Shown: positions 37,402 through 47,406 of the stretch, in pieces
Position numbering within the stretch: the stretch's first letter is position 1
Layout of the letters: each line of letters starts with the position of its first letter
Assembly: GCA_903828955.1 (NCBI GenBank)
Contig: CAIKOA010000006.1
Coordinates: 1-64,000, forward strand
From: an uncultured Microcaldota archaeon
GTDB lineage: Archaea; Micrarchaeota; Micrarchaeia; Anstonellales; Bilamarchaeaceae
Direction: 5' to 3'
DNA: 64,000 nucleotides
Notes under the pieces: generated by a model
The model's input: only the letters and a program-made list of their open reading frames with translations
Told to the model about the DNA's origin: nothing
Database searches by the model: none
Translations under genes and position numbers: made by a program

Positions 37402-37998
37402 TCAGCAGGCCCCGTTAGAGCACTGGCATATATACCCATAAGAGCGGTAGTTCCCATTCTCTGTGCAGAAGTATTCCTTCAGATTGTTCACATCTATGCA
37501 CGTATCCTCAAACGGATACTCATCCACAACGCTTCCATCCGTATAATGCTTTATGAGGTGGATTTTCCCCTTTTGGTACTTATTGTCCCCCCCATCCGAA
37601 TCTATGCACTCCGTATAATTGATCATGGGCGCGCAAACCCCGTTTGTGCACGCGCACTTCACCGCCTCGTGCATCAACGCCCCGCCTTCGCAATAATACT
37701 CATATAATGTATTGGAATCATAGCAGAAATCATCCTTCTCTTCCTTAACAACCCCATTCTCGGTAAGTTTGGCGGTCCCCTTTTTGCTGATTTCAAAACC
37801 AAAATCCGAATCGCTGCATTCTTCAATTACTGAAATCTGGTTTGGAGGAGTTTTAGGCTCCGGATTGGTATAAGTCGTAGGGGTTGCAGGAGGCTGGGAG
37901 GCATTCTTTGTAGTCGTGTCCCCTTCGTGCCCGTTCTTTTCCATGCACCCAAAAGAAAGAGCAAGCAGGATTCCAACTAATAGAAATTTCAGATCCAT
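37402..37998 (-). CDS. Putative Cys-rich lipoprotein
   Basis: Lipobox-like LALSFGCMEK; multiple Cys (CACTNGVCAP, CQCSNGAC). Confidence 0.6.
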   Translation of the reverse strand: MDLKFLLVGILLALSFGCMEKNGHEGDTTTKNASQPPATPTTYTNPEPKTPPNQISVIEECSDSDFGFEISKKGTAKLTENGVVKEEKDDFCYDSNTLYEYYCEGGALMHEAVKCACTNGVCAPMINYTECIDSDGGDNKYQKGKIHLIKHYTDGSVVDEYPFEDTCIDVNNLKEYFCTENGNYRSYGYICQCSNGAC

Positions 37999-38065
37999 AT
38001 GGTTCTCTTGTATGTAAATAATTAAAACAGCAGCGGCTATTTCCGGAACTCTGAAAAAAGAAATA

Positions 38066-38137
38066 TAGCCCCGCCCGGATTCGAACCGGGGTCAGAGGAT
38101 CCAGAGTCCCCTATCCTTGCCGCTAGACTACGGGGCT
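38066..38137 (-). tRNA. tRNA-Gln(CTG)
   Basis: AGCCCCG...CGGGGCT acceptor; loop CTCTGGA; T-arm CCCGG-TTCGAAT-CCGGG. Confidence 0.9.
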
Positions 38138-38339
38138 ATGCAAACTTCTCAAGCCTGGCAAGCTTGCAGGGGTTATTAGAGCCGATTTCTTTATAATATT
38201 TTACCAAAGGCATTCCAGTCCGCCGCGCCCGTTTTTCCAATGCAACCAGTGGCGCCCGTTGCGCAGCGGAACAATCCCCTCAGAAGCACCCCATCCCCAA
38301 ACAAAATGATTATTAACTATATATACAATTGGTATCCTT

Positions 38340-39083
38340 ATGGCAACTAAAAAAAAGATACCTTACATTCCAGCCAGCAAGATCGAAAGAGTGCCTAGCG
38401 GCATCCCGGGCCTCGACGGCATGATCTGCGGGGGCTTCGTGGAAAACAGCACCGTCCTAGTGCAGGGCGGAACCGGCTCAGGGAAAACCCTCCTCTGCCT
38501 CCAGTACCTCTGCAAAGGCGCCACTGATTATAATGAACCAGGGGTCTACATGAGCTTTGCGGAATCCGAGTCCCTCATATACCAGCACGGCGCGCAATTC
38601 GGCTGGGATTTTGAGAAGCTTGAAAAAGAGGGGAAGTTCAAGGTGATACGCTACCAGCCCCACGAAATCGTGAAAATCATAGATGAAGGAGGGGGCGTAA
38701 TCCGCGATACGGTCGAAGCAATGGGCGCAAAGCGGCTCGTAATAGATTCGCTGAGCGCATACGAGATGCTCTTTGAAAACAAATACCGGGCAAACGAATC
38801 CGTCCTCACCCTGCTTGAAATACTCCGCAAATGGAACACCACTTCTCTCGTCACTTCCGAGAAGGCGATAAGCCTGGCAAGGGGCGGGAAAGACCGGCTC
38901 GGCTTCCTCACCGACGGAATCGTCAATCTTTATTATCTGAGGTCGGGCATGCACCGCTTGCGCGCGGTTGAAATCCTCAAAATGAGGGACACGCAACACA
39001 GCGACGAGGTGCACATCTTCAATCTTGACCGCAATGGGCTTAGCGTTACCAAGAAGGTGGGAGATGTCCGCAAGCAGCAGTAA
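38340..39083 (+). CDS. KaiC-domain RecA-like ATPase (ArlH-like position)
   Basis: VPSGIPGLDGMICGGFVENSTVLVQGGTGSGKTLLCLQYLCKGA; VIDSLSAYEML. Confidence 0.88.
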   Translation: MATKKKIPYIPASKIERVPSGIPGLDGMICGGFVENSTVLVQGGTGSGKTLLCLQYLCKGATDYNEPGVYMSFAESESLIYQHGAQFGWDFEKLEKEGKFKVIRYQPHEIVKIIDEGGGVIRDTVEAMGAKRLVIDSLSAYEMLFENKYRANESVLTLLEILRKWNTTSLVTSEKAISLARGGKDRLGFLTDGIVNLYYLRSGMHRLRAVEILKMRDTQHSDEVHIFNLDRNGLSVTKKVGDVRKQQ

Positions 39084-41364
39084 AGCGCAGGCCAGCACGG
39101 AGTTTACCCTGATTCTCGGGGTTTCCCTAGTCGCAATAACGATCATAATAATCCTTGCCCAGCAGCAGGTAGCATTGGTGCAGAACCAGAAGGACACATC
39201 TGATACGCAGAACGCGATTCTGGACCTAAGTGCGGCAGCAAAAGAGGTATATGCCCAGGGGGAGGGCTCAAAGAAGCTTGTTTTCATCAGGCTGCCAAAC
39301 AGCTACGAGCCCGGCAATTCATATGTCGGCAATAAATCCATAGACATACGGGTCGCGGGCACCGACCATATCGCAATCGAGGACTTCAACGTCCACGGCT
39401 ACCTTCCGAATACGCCCGGCGCCCATCAGGTGTGGGTGGTCTCCGAAGGCAACCGGGTGCGAATAGGCCTTGCCATGATGGAGATGGACAGGAACAGGAT
39501 TTACGTCATAATGCCGAGCGATTCTTCGGCCTCCCAATCCTTCTCGGTGAAGAACATCTGGGGCAGGGGCATCAACATCACCAGCACCGCTTCCTGGTAC
39601 GCTTCGGACGTTTCGCTGGGCTGGTCGCCGCATTCATTCTCGCTCAGCCCCGGTGATTCCGAGGAAATCACCGCCAGCTTCGTCTCCAGCCCTTCTTCAG
39701 GCGGGACTTACCAGGGGGAACTTTCCCTCACTGCGAGCGACGGGGCTGGCTCATCTGAAACCACTTCGGTCCCGATAACGGTGGAGGTAATCCGCCCCGA
39801 GGAAGAGATCCCCAGTGAAGACACCCTCGGCCCCATAATAACCCTTATTTACCAGGACCCGGTCCCCGCGGTAAAGCTCAAGCCGCTCGTGATTCTTGCA
39901 ACCGCAACCGATTCCATGACCGGAAACAGCACAATTTCCGGATGCATCCTTGACGCGGACAATTCCGGCAACTGGAAGAACATGACCCCGGCGGATGGCG
40001 CATACGACAGCCCGACGGAAAACGCATATTACACCTATGCGGGCGGTTTTTCACTCGGCGGCCACACAATACGGGCCGCATGCACCGATTCGGCCGGCAA
40101 CACCGGCCCAACCGCGTACTATTATTTCAATGTGAGCGAAGCGGACCAGCTCGGCCCGATTGTTGTGGAGATGCAACACTCCGAATACCCCACGACGCTT
40201 TCCAATGTTTCTGTATGGGGGGTTGCGACCGATTCATACACGGGAAACAGCAACCTCGCCGGATGCAACTATAAATTGGACTCCGGGAACTGGCATGCGC
40301 TTTCCGCTTCCGACGGCGCATGGGATTCCCCGACCGAGAATTTCACCGCCAGCCTCGGCGCGCTTACGGTCGGCTACCACAATGTATATTACCAATGCAC
40401 CGATGTGATAGGCAACATCGGAGGGGTATACAACGACACCTTCGGGGTCGTGGATGTTGACCTGATGCTTGTCCTTGACCGCTCAGGCTCCATGGCCTGG
40501 AACGTGACCAACGCCACAAACGGAGCCGTGAATTCCACCTCCAGCACCGGCTGGTCCTGGGTAAAGAACATGACAGTTGCCGCAAAGAACGGGAACACTG
40601 CGAACCTTACCGTTGAATTGCGCTCGAGCGTGGCAAATTGCCTTTCGTCTTACGAGGCAAGGATAAACGGGGTGCCGGTCAGCAACGGAAGCACTAACTC
40701 TACATCAAGTTCATATGTAGCCCTCTATAGCTCCATAAACATTTCTTCAATCGAGCCGCCGTATACAGTCTCGCTCTGGCTGAAGCGAAACGCAACCTCC
40801 GGCTGCAGCGCATACACCCGCCTCCTTTCCGTCCAACAGCTCCCGGCAAAGATGTCCGCAGCCCAGAGCGCCGCAAAGACTTTCCTGGAGATATCCGGCC
40901 ACGCGACATACGCCGGGCTCGTTTCGTTCAGCACCACCTCGAATAAGGACAAGTCTATCGCGGAGATGACGCCTGCAAACCTCGCATCGCTGGAATCCGC
41001 AATCAATGGCCTTTCCGCCTCAGGAAGCACATGCATCGAGTGCGGGCTTGACAGCGCTGCGGATGAGCTGACCTCCTCAAGAGCCAGGCCGACAGCCAAC
41101 AAGGTCATAGTAATGCTCACGGACGGAGTCGGCAATTACGCCAAGGACGGCAGCTCATGCAGCACCCCCTCCTGCGGCATCGCCTGGTCGGTCGCCGCGG
41201 CGGAGTACTGCAGGGACCGCAACATCACCGTTTACACAATCGGGTTCGGGGACGATGTGAACGACGAGGAACTCACGGACATCGCCCTGCTCACGCACGG
41301 GGATTATTATTTCGCCCCGAATGTCGAAACCCTGAACGACATATTCATGAACATAGGAAGGTGA
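39064..41364 (+). CDS. VWA-domain protein with prepilin-like N-terminus and tandem Ig-like repeats
   Basis: KAQASTEFTLILGVSLVAITIIIIL N-term; MIDAS DRSGSMA; VIVMLTDGVGNYA; two repeats with TDSxTGNS...DGAxDSPTEN. Confidence 0.82.
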   Translation: MSASSSKAQASTEFTLILGVSLVAITIIIILAQQQVALVQNQKDTSDTQNAILDLSAAAKEVYAQGEGSKKLVFIRLPNSYEPGNSYVGNKSIDIRVAGTDHIAIEDFNVHGYLPNTPGAHQVWVVSEGNRVRIGLAMMEMDRNRIYVIMPSDSSASQSFSVKNIWGRGINITSTASWYASDVSLGWSPHSFSLSPGDSEEITASFVSSPSSGGTYQGELSLTASDGAGSSETTSVPITVEVIRPEEEIPSEDTLGPIITLIYQDPVPAVKLKPLVILATATDSMTGNSTISGCILDADNSGNWKNMTPADGAYDSPTENAYYTYAGGFSLGGHTIRAACTDSAGNTGPTAYYYFNVSEADQLGPIVVEMQHSEYPTTLSNVSVWGVATDSYTGNSNLAGCNYKLDSGNWHALSASDGAWDSPTENFTASLGALTVGYHNVYYQCTDVIGNIGGVYNDTFGVVDVDLMLVLDRSGSMAWNVTNATNGAVNSTSSTGWSWVKNMTVAAKNGNTANLTVELRSSVANCLSSYEARINGVPVSNGSTNSTSSSYVALYSSINISSIEPPYTVSLWLKRNATSGCSAYTRLLSVQQLPAKMSAAQSAAKTFLEISGHATYAGLVSFSTTSNKDKSIAEMTPANLASLESAINGLSASGSTCIECGLDSAADELTSSRARPTANKVIVMLTDGVGNYAKDGSSCSTPSCGIAWSVAAAEYCRDRNITVYTIGFGDDVNDEELTDIALLTHGDYYFAPNVETLNDIFMNIGR

Positions 41365-41762
41365 TGGCGTTGTCCCATATGAGAGCGCAGGCATCCCTTG
41401 AATTCATGATTGTCTTCTCTGCCCTGCTGGCGATATTCTTAGTAGTGTTCGCGCTCTCTTTCGGGGGAAGTGGGAACTTGCTGCAAATCCAGGATTCGGC
41501 CGCATCACTGCGCAATGCCCAAACAATCGCCGCCGCGATAAACTACGTTTACCTTGCCGGGGACGGGGCGAGCTACAACCTTACCCTTTCGAATGTCCTG
41601 GAAGGGGAGAACCTCACGATCTCCGGCCAGACCGTGGCATCAAATCGGCGCAATGCATATTCCAGCGCTTCGCTTCTTGATGTAAAAATGGATTTCAGTT
41701 CCTTGGGGAGGGGAAGCGTAATACTGACAAACAGAGGGGGGGAAATAGATGCGGGCGGCTGA
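41364..41762 (+). CDS. Pseudopilin-like small protein
   Basis: MALSHMRAQASLEFMIVFSALLAIFLVVFALSF class-III-like signal/helix. Confidence 0.72.
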   Translation: MALSHMRAQASLEFMIVFSALLAIFLVVFALSFGGSGNLLQIQDSAASLRNAQTIAAAINYVYLAGDGASYNLTLSNVLEGENLTISGQTVASNRRNAYSSASLLDVKMDFSSLGRGSVILTNRGGEIDAGG

Positions 41763-42297
41763 ATGCGCGAATAGGCGCCGCCGCGCATCTGCAAGGCGCG
41801 GCCAGATATGGTCAATGGACCTCACGATAGGGCTCGTCGCCCTCGCATTCATAATAATGCTTTTCATGCTCACATGGGACAATCTCTCGATGCGCTGGGG
41901 CTCGGCTTCCGAACACACCAGGATGGAGGCAAGCGCGTTCTTCGCAGCCGAATCCCTTGCCGCAACTCCGGGAGAGCCGGAAAGCTGGGAGATGCTTCCG
42001 CACATTGACGGGAATGTCAGCGCAATCGGGCTCGCAAACGGAAGGGACGAACTGAACAGGATGAAAATCGAGAAGCTCATTTCGGAGAATTCAACCAAGT
42101 ATTCGCTAATCAAGGAAAAGCTCGGGTTGCAGCGCTATGAGTTCGGCATGCGCATCACGAGCCTCACCGGGGAGCAAACCTACTACGAGTTCGGGCGCTT
42201 CTCTGGAGGCGCCCTCAAAAATTCACTCACTTTCGACCGCATGGGAATTCTTGATGGCGAGCCGGTAATAATGCACATGGAGGTGTGGAAAGGATGA
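41749..42297 (+). CDS. Pseudopilin-like small protein
   Basis: RRGQIWSMDLTIGLVALAFIIMLFML N-term; overlaps neighbour. Confidence 0.68.
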   Translation: MRAAECANRRRRASARRGQIWSMDLTIGLVALAFIIMLFMLTWDNLSMRWGSASEHTRMEASAFFAAESLAATPGEPESWEMLPHIDGNVSAIGLANGRDELNRMKIEKLISENSTKYSLIKEKLGLQRYEFGMRITSLTGEQTYYEFGRFSGGALKNSLTFDRMGILDGEPVIMHMEVWKG

Positions 42298-42701
42298 AGG
42301 GATTCGCGGTCACCCTGGATTCGGTCGTTGCGATATCGTTTTTCTTTTTCGCATTGGTGCTGATTGCAACCCAGACCTACGAGCCCCGCGCCCCCGGCGG
42401 GACATACCTCAAGCAGCTCACGCTCGACGTATTGACAGTTATGGAAAAAACAGGAAGGATGAACCAGGCGATTGAAGGCAACACCACCTCGATGCAGGAC
42501 ATCCTGGAGGCGACGCCGCACCTTGCATGCTTCAACATTTCCATATTGAATTCAACCGGGGAAACAGTGATAACTTCTGCAAAAAGCGGATGCAATGACA
42601 CCGAAGGGCTGGACATGCAGGTAGCGTACCGCCCATTGGTTTACAAGGAAGGGAAGTACGTCGCAAAGTGCGAATCCTGGTTCACGAAGGAGACAACTTA
42701 G
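42294..42701 (+). CDS. Pseudopilin-like small protein
   Basis: MKGFAVTLDSVVAISFFFFALVLIA N-term; 4-nt overlap with upstream gene. Confidence 0.68.
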   Translation: MKGFAVTLDSVVAISFFFFALVLIATQTYEPRAPGGTYLKQLTLDVLTVMEKTGRMNQAIEGNTTSMQDILEATPHLACFNISILNSTGETVITSAKSGCNDTEGLDMQVAYRPLVYKEGKYVAKCESWFTKETT

Positions 42702-42745
42702 CGGAGGGATGGAAACAGGTGTTCACGCTTAAAAAAGGGGGGCAT

Positions 42746-43576
42746 ATGCGCGGTTTCATAATCACCATGCTTTCCGTAGGCCTCATATTGCTGCTGGTTA
42801 CGCTTGCATTGTCATTCCGCAACGCGCAATTAAGCACGGAAAGGGCGCTCCTCGAGCCGCTCCCCCTCATCTACGCATCAACCCTGGTTGACGACATCGC
42901 TTTCGAATTGAACTCAATCGTCGGGCCAGATATAACAATCAACGAGGCGAACAGCAGCATGGAAATCGGAATAAAGGACACCCTCCACGGAGTTAACCAT
43001 TCCGCGCAAATTTCCTCCTATAAATCATTCATCAGCGATGAAGTGGCCAGCATGGCGGCGAGCAACATAACCCTCAACCTCACCAACATGAGCAACGGGA
43101 TGGTGGCGGTTTTCATAAATGGGGATTACGAGTATTCCAACAACCACACCAGCAATGAATCGGTATTTACGCGCAAAGGCGGGACCGGAGCTACTTTATA
43201 TGAAATCAACCTCACCACCACCGCAGTCCGGGCGAACACCACGGACATGGAATTCGATACGGGCGGAACCCTCAACGTCACAATCCGCTATACCGACCTT
43301 AACGGGACCGTTATAGAGGAAGGGGCGGTTTTCCCAAATCACGCGCATCTTCTCCGGGTGGAGTATGCAAGCGGCAGCAGCCTCGAAGTTGAAGTGGGCC
43401 CGCAAAGCGGCAATGACGGCTCGCTGAGGATACAAAGCAAAGGAATCAGCACGGAGGTTTCCTGGGCGGCGGTTCTTCCCCCTATTAATGAAACCATGAA
43501 AATGGGGTATGAATACGACGCAACGATAGAATACGTGCAAGGAAAGGCGGCCAAGCGCTGCCGCATCGGGAAATAA
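42746..43576 (+). CDS. Pilus-locus membrane-anchored protein
   Basis: MRGFIITMLSVGLILLLVTLALSF N-term, sequon-rich ectodomain, co-directional in locus. Confidence 0.65.
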   Translation: MRGFIITMLSVGLILLLVTLALSFRNAQLSTERALLEPLPLIYASTLVDDIAFELNSIVGPDITINEANSSMEIGIKDTLHGVNHSAQISSYKSFISDEVASMAASNITLNLTNMSNGMVAVFINGDYEYSNNHTSNESVFTRKGGTGATLYEINLTTTAVRANTTDMEFDTGGTLNVTIRYTDLNGTVIEEGAVFPNHAHLLRVEYASGSSLEVEVGPQSGNDGSLRIQSKGISTEVSWAAVLPPINETMKMGYEYDATIEYVQGKAAKRCRIGK

Positions 43577-43589
43577 TATTTAAATTGCA

Positions 43590-45338
43590 TTGGAGAAGGG
43601 GTTGTGCATGGCCACGGAAACCAAAATAGACAGGATGGTAGCACTGCTTCAGGCCAACCGGAAAATGAGCTACAGGGCGCTTGCCCGCGAGCTTTCCATC
43701 CCAGAGGGGGTTATTGAGAAATTTGCGCTATGCCTGGAGGGCGCCGGGTTTGCCACATTGCATTACTCCATCAACATGATCTCAAACCCCACGATAACAC
43801 TTATCCCTTCGCTGGCAGAAGGGGAGGAGAAGCCCCACTTCGGCAAGCTGCTCAACCGATATGACATCATAAAGGAAGGCTCCACATTGGGAAAGGTGGA
43901 GATATTCGATTCACCCCAGGAACGCCGCCCGCTTTACATAATCACGCTTCCGGAGGCGACCCGCGCAACCCGCGCTTACCTGGAAGCCGTGAAGCTGGAA
44001 GTGGCCAAGACCTTCCAGGCATGGGTGGATGATAGCGACCCGGAGGAAAACCGCCGCCTTTTCGAAGGCCGCCAGAAACTCATCCGGAGCATAATACGCA
44101 GGGACCTTGCGCCTTCTTCCCACGCACTCGAGCAGCTCTCAAGAATCGTGCTTAACGAGATGTACGGCCTGGGGGAAATAGAAGCCCTCATAGAGGACAA
44201 GCATCTTGAGGAAGTCGCAATCAACACCTCCAAGCAGCCGGTTTCGGTATACCACAAGGTGTTCGGGTGGCTCAGGACCAACATCCTGATAAAGAACGAG
44301 GCTGAAACCGAGAACTTCTCGCAGCAGATTGCACGGAGGGTGGGAAGGCAGATAAGCACGCTTAACCCGATTCTGGATGCGCACCTTGGCTCAGGGGAGC
44401 GTGTGAATGCGACCCTCAGCCCCGTATCCGCCTACGGGAACACAATCACCATGCGCCTTTTTGCGAAGAACCCATGGACAATCATCAGCTTCATCAAGAA
44501 GGAGACCAACTGCATGTCGGTTGAGATGGCGGCGCTCCTATGGCAGGCAATGCACTACGAAATGAACATCCTCACCGCCGGAGGAACCGCAAGCGGAAAG
44601 ACCAGCGCCCTGAATGCGCTGCTTGCGTTGATACCTCCTTACCAGCGGATAGTCACCATCGAAGACACCCGCGAGCTCTATCTTCCAAGCTACCAGTGGA
44701 ACTGGGTTCCCCTCGTTACGCGGCTTCCAAACCCTGAAGGCATGGGGGAAGTCACGATGCTTGACCTGATGGTCAATTCATTGCGCATGCGGCCGGACAG
44801 GATCGTGCTCGGGGAAATCCGCCGCAAAAGGGAGGCGGAAGTATTCTTCGAGGCGATGCACACCGGGCACAGCGTTTATTCCACCGTCCATGCCGATAAC
44901 GGCCAGCAGGTCCTCACAAGGCTCCTGGAACCCCCCATCGAGATTCCGGCTTCCGAAGTAGAGGATGTGCATCTTCTCCTTGTGCAGTACCGCGACCGCA
45001 GGAAGAACATCCGCAGGACGCACGAAATATCCGAAGTAATTTGCGGGGTATCAGGCCCGGAACTGAACAGGGTATTCACCTGGAAGCCGCGCACCGACGG
45101 CTTCGAATCCGCCAAGGTTCCGCACCGATACATGGAAGAGCTCAACCAGCGCACCGGAATGACCGAATCGGAAGTCGTTTCGGACCAGAAGGACAAGATG
45201 AAGGTGCTGGAGTGGATGCTGAAGAACGGCCTCGAGGACATTGAGAGCGTCGGAAGGGTCATGAAGGCGTATTATTCGGATGTCCCCGGGATAGTGGCTG
45301 CCGCGGAAAAAGGCGTTTCGCCGCAGAAGGTGCTCTGA
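43590..45338 (+). CDS. Type II/IV secretion (pilus/archaellum) ATPase, GspE/ArlI family
   Basis: ILTAGGTASGKTSALNALLALIP; TIEDTRELYLP; LRMRPDRIVLGEIRRKREAEVFFEAMHTGHSVYSTVHAD. Confidence 0.92.
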   Translation: MEKGLCMATETKIDRMVALLQANRKMSYRALARELSIPEGVIEKFALCLEGAGFATLHYSINMISNPTITLIPSLAEGEEKPHFGKLLNRYDIIKEGSTLGKVEIFDSPQERRPLYIITLPEATRATRAYLEAVKLEVAKTFQAWVDDSDPEENRRLFEGRQKLIRSIIRRDLAPSSHALEQLSRIVLNEMYGLGEIEALIEDKHLEEVAINTSKQPVSVYHKVFGWLRTNILIKNEAETENFSQQIARRVGRQISTLNPILDAHLGSGERVNATLSPVSAYGNTITMRLFAKNPWTIISFIKKETNCMSVEMAALLWQAMHYEMNILTAGGTASGKTSALNALLALIPPYQRIVTIEDTRELYLPSYQWNWVPLVTRLPNPEGMGEVTMLDLMVNSLRMRPDRIVLGEIRRKREAEVFFEAMHTGHSVYSTVHADNGQQVLTRLLEPPIEIPASEVEDVHLLLVQYRDRRKNIRRTHEISEVICGVSGPELNRVFTWKPRTDGFESAKVPHRYMEELNQRTGMTESEVVSDQKDKMKVLEWMLKNGLEDIESVGRVMKAYYSDVPGIVAAAEKGVSPQKVL

Positions 45339-45339
45339 C

Positions 45340-46230
45340 ATGCCAGACCGCATTCCGATAATGCTGCTTCCCCCGCAAACGGTGAAAAAACTCGGAAAAA
45401 GAACATTCCCCCCGGTAATGCTTCTTACCCCATTCTTCCCTTCGCTGAACAAAACCCTGCAGGAGATAAAGGCAGAATTTGGCGCCGATTCCTACATAGC
45501 CGCATCCCTTTTTTCATCCTTAATTTATGGGTTCATGTTTTTTCTGCTCGCATTTGCGCTGCTTTCATTCCGCAATCCGGCCGAGGGCGCAGTTGTTCCT
45601 GCGCTTGCGATGGGGTTTGCGTTCTGGCTGGCCTTCTTCTTCCTGCATATTTACTACCCAAACATCATCGTGAAGAAAATCGCGGCAACGGAGAACAAGG
45701 AATTGCTGTATGCGCTCCGCGAGATAATAATCGACGTTGAAGGGGGGGTGCCGCTTTTTGATTCCCTGAGGAATATTTCGGAAGCCGGCTACGGGTACAT
45801 TTCGCTTGATTTTGAAAGGGTGGTGCGCCAGATAGAAAGCGGCACTCCGGAACGAGAGGCATTGAAAGGGCTTGCGCTGCGGACCGAAAGCGAATTCCTC
45901 AAACGCGCCGCATGGCAGATGGTTAATGCGCTGGAATCCGGGGCAAAGATGAGCGACGCCCTGGAAGGGATTGCGATTTCCGTGGAGAACAACATCTTCA
46001 GGGAGATAAAGAACTACTCCACTAACCTGAACTTCCTGCTGTTGATTTACATGCTGGTGGGAGTGGTCGCACCCTCGCTCGGAATAACCTTCATGATTCT
46101 CCTTTCCGCTTTCAGCGGGCTTGGCGTGACAATGGAGTCCGTGCTATTGTCGGTGGTATGCACTTCGTTCATCCAGATAGCCCTTATAGGGTACATGGCC
46201 TCAACACGGCCGGACATTTTCGGGGGCTGA
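45340..46230 (+). CDS. T2SSF/TadC-ArlJ-like membrane protein
   Basis: LLYALREIIIDVEGGVPLFDSLRNIS...REALKGLALRTESEFLKRAAWQMVNALESGAKMSDALEGIA; TM segments. Confidence 0.82.
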   Translation: MPDRIPIMLLPPQTVKKLGKRTFPPVMLLTPFFPSLNKTLQEIKAEFGADSYIAASLFSSLIYGFMFFLLAFALLSFRNPAEGAVVPALAMGFAFWLAFFFLHIYYPNIIVKKIAATENKELLYALREIIIDVEGGVPLFDSLRNISEAGYGYISLDFERVVRQIESGTPEREALKGLALRTESEFLKRAAWQMVNALESGAKMSDALEGIAISVENNIFREIKNYSTNLNFLLLIYMLVGVVAPSLGITFMILLSAFSGLGVTMESVLLSVVCTSFIQIALIGYMASTRPDIFGG

Positions 46231-46237
46231 GAAAAAA

Positions 46238-47269
46238 ATGGAAAAACAATCCGGCATCATGCGGAAAAGGCCTTTCCGGAGGGTTGGGGAGATACTTCCA
46301 GGGTTCGTCATGGGCCATTTCAGGCTTAAGCTCCAGCACGCCGGAATACGGGAGGACGTGCGGGTGTGGGTCGGAGAGAGGGCGCTGCTTGCGTTCCTGT
46401 GCGGGGCCCTTTTCCTCAGCCTGTATATTACGGTTACAGATCCACTAGTGGATTACGGCACCCTTGCGATTTGCGCGGGCCTGTTCCTGTGCGGCAACCT
46501 CCTGGTAATCTCGCTTGCGTACCTCCAGCTCTATTACCGCATGGCCGACCGCACAAGCACGATGGAGAGGATACTGCCTGATTTTCTTCTCCTCACTGTT
46601 TCCAACCTCAGGGCGGGCATGAGCCCCTTTGCGGCATTCGTGCAGGCCGCGCTGCCCGACTTTGGCGCCTTCTATGAGGAAGTGAAGCTGAGCACCGCCA
46701 AAACCGGAGGGAAAAGCTCGCTGGAAGACACGCTGAGCGAAATATCCGGCCATTTTGATTCCCACATCCTTCAGCGGACCGTGAGCCTCTTCACAAAGGG
46801 CCTGCGTTCAGGGGGGCACCTTGCACGGCTGCTCAATTCAATCGCGCAGGAAGTGCGCCGCATACAGGACCTGCGCGCCGAACTTGCGTCCTCAACGCGC
46901 GCTTACACGATATTCCTCACTTTCATCCTGGTTCTGGTAATGCCTTTCCTGCTTTCGGTCTCCACCCTCTTCGTCACGGTTTTCCTTAAGATCAATGCGG
47001 AGAATTCCTCCAGCACCGACATTTCAACGATATCCAACCTCCCCGCATTTTCCGGCGCCATACTGATAAGCGAGCAGGACATGGTGCTGATTTCCCTGAT
47101 AGTTGCGATCTCCACTTCCTTTTTCATGTCGGTCCTTGTAGGGGTCATACTCAAGGGGCGCGCGACGTACGGTATAAAGTATTTCCCGTTTTTTGCATGC
47201 GCAGCGGTGCTCATGTATCTTGCCTCCAAGCTATTCCTCGGCGCATTCCTTTCGGGCTTTGCCTCATGA
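46238..47269 (+). CDS. T2SSF/TadC-ArlJ-like membrane protein (second)
   Basis: ILPDFLLLTVSNLRAGMSPFAAFVQAA...LFTKGLRSGGHLARLLNSIAQEVRRIQDLRAE; TM segments. Confidence 0.82.
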   Translation: MEKQSGIMRKRPFRRVGEILPGFVMGHFRLKLQHAGIREDVRVWVGERALLAFLCGALFLSLYITVTDPLVDYGTLAICAGLFLCGNLLVISLAYLQLYYRMADRTSTMERILPDFLLLTVSNLRAGMSPFAAFVQAALPDFGAFYEEVKLSTAKTGGKSSLEDTLSEISGHFDSHILQRTVSLFTKGLRSGGHLARLLNSIAQEVRRIQDLRAELASSTRAYTIFLTFILVLVMPFLLSVSTLFVTVFLKINAENSSSTDISTISNLPAFSGAILISEQDMVLISLIVAISTSFFMSVLVGVILKGRATYGIKYFPFFACAAVLMYLASKLFLGAFLSGFAS

Positions 47270-47406
47270 ATTCTTTCAATTGCATGGGCAGGGAGGGGTT
47301 CCTCAGGGGCCAAATGGCACCCTGGCAATGCCGATTTTCCCCATCCCAGAAAGGTTTTAAACCTCACTTTCCAAGCTATATTTAACAAAATAAAAGGTGT
47401 TATACA

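Noticed and set aside
38220-38290. cccgtttttccaatgcaaccagtgg as a third copy of the tRNA-flanking repeat
   Set aside because: Similarity limited to a short CCCGTTTTT block; lacks the palindrome partner and distal block.
38478-39287. 269-aa minus-strand ORF
   Set aside because: Antisense to the KaiC-domain ATPase and the start of the VWA gene.
44540-44737. Small ORF inside the secretion ATPase
   Set aside because: Out-of-frame shadow of the Walker A region.
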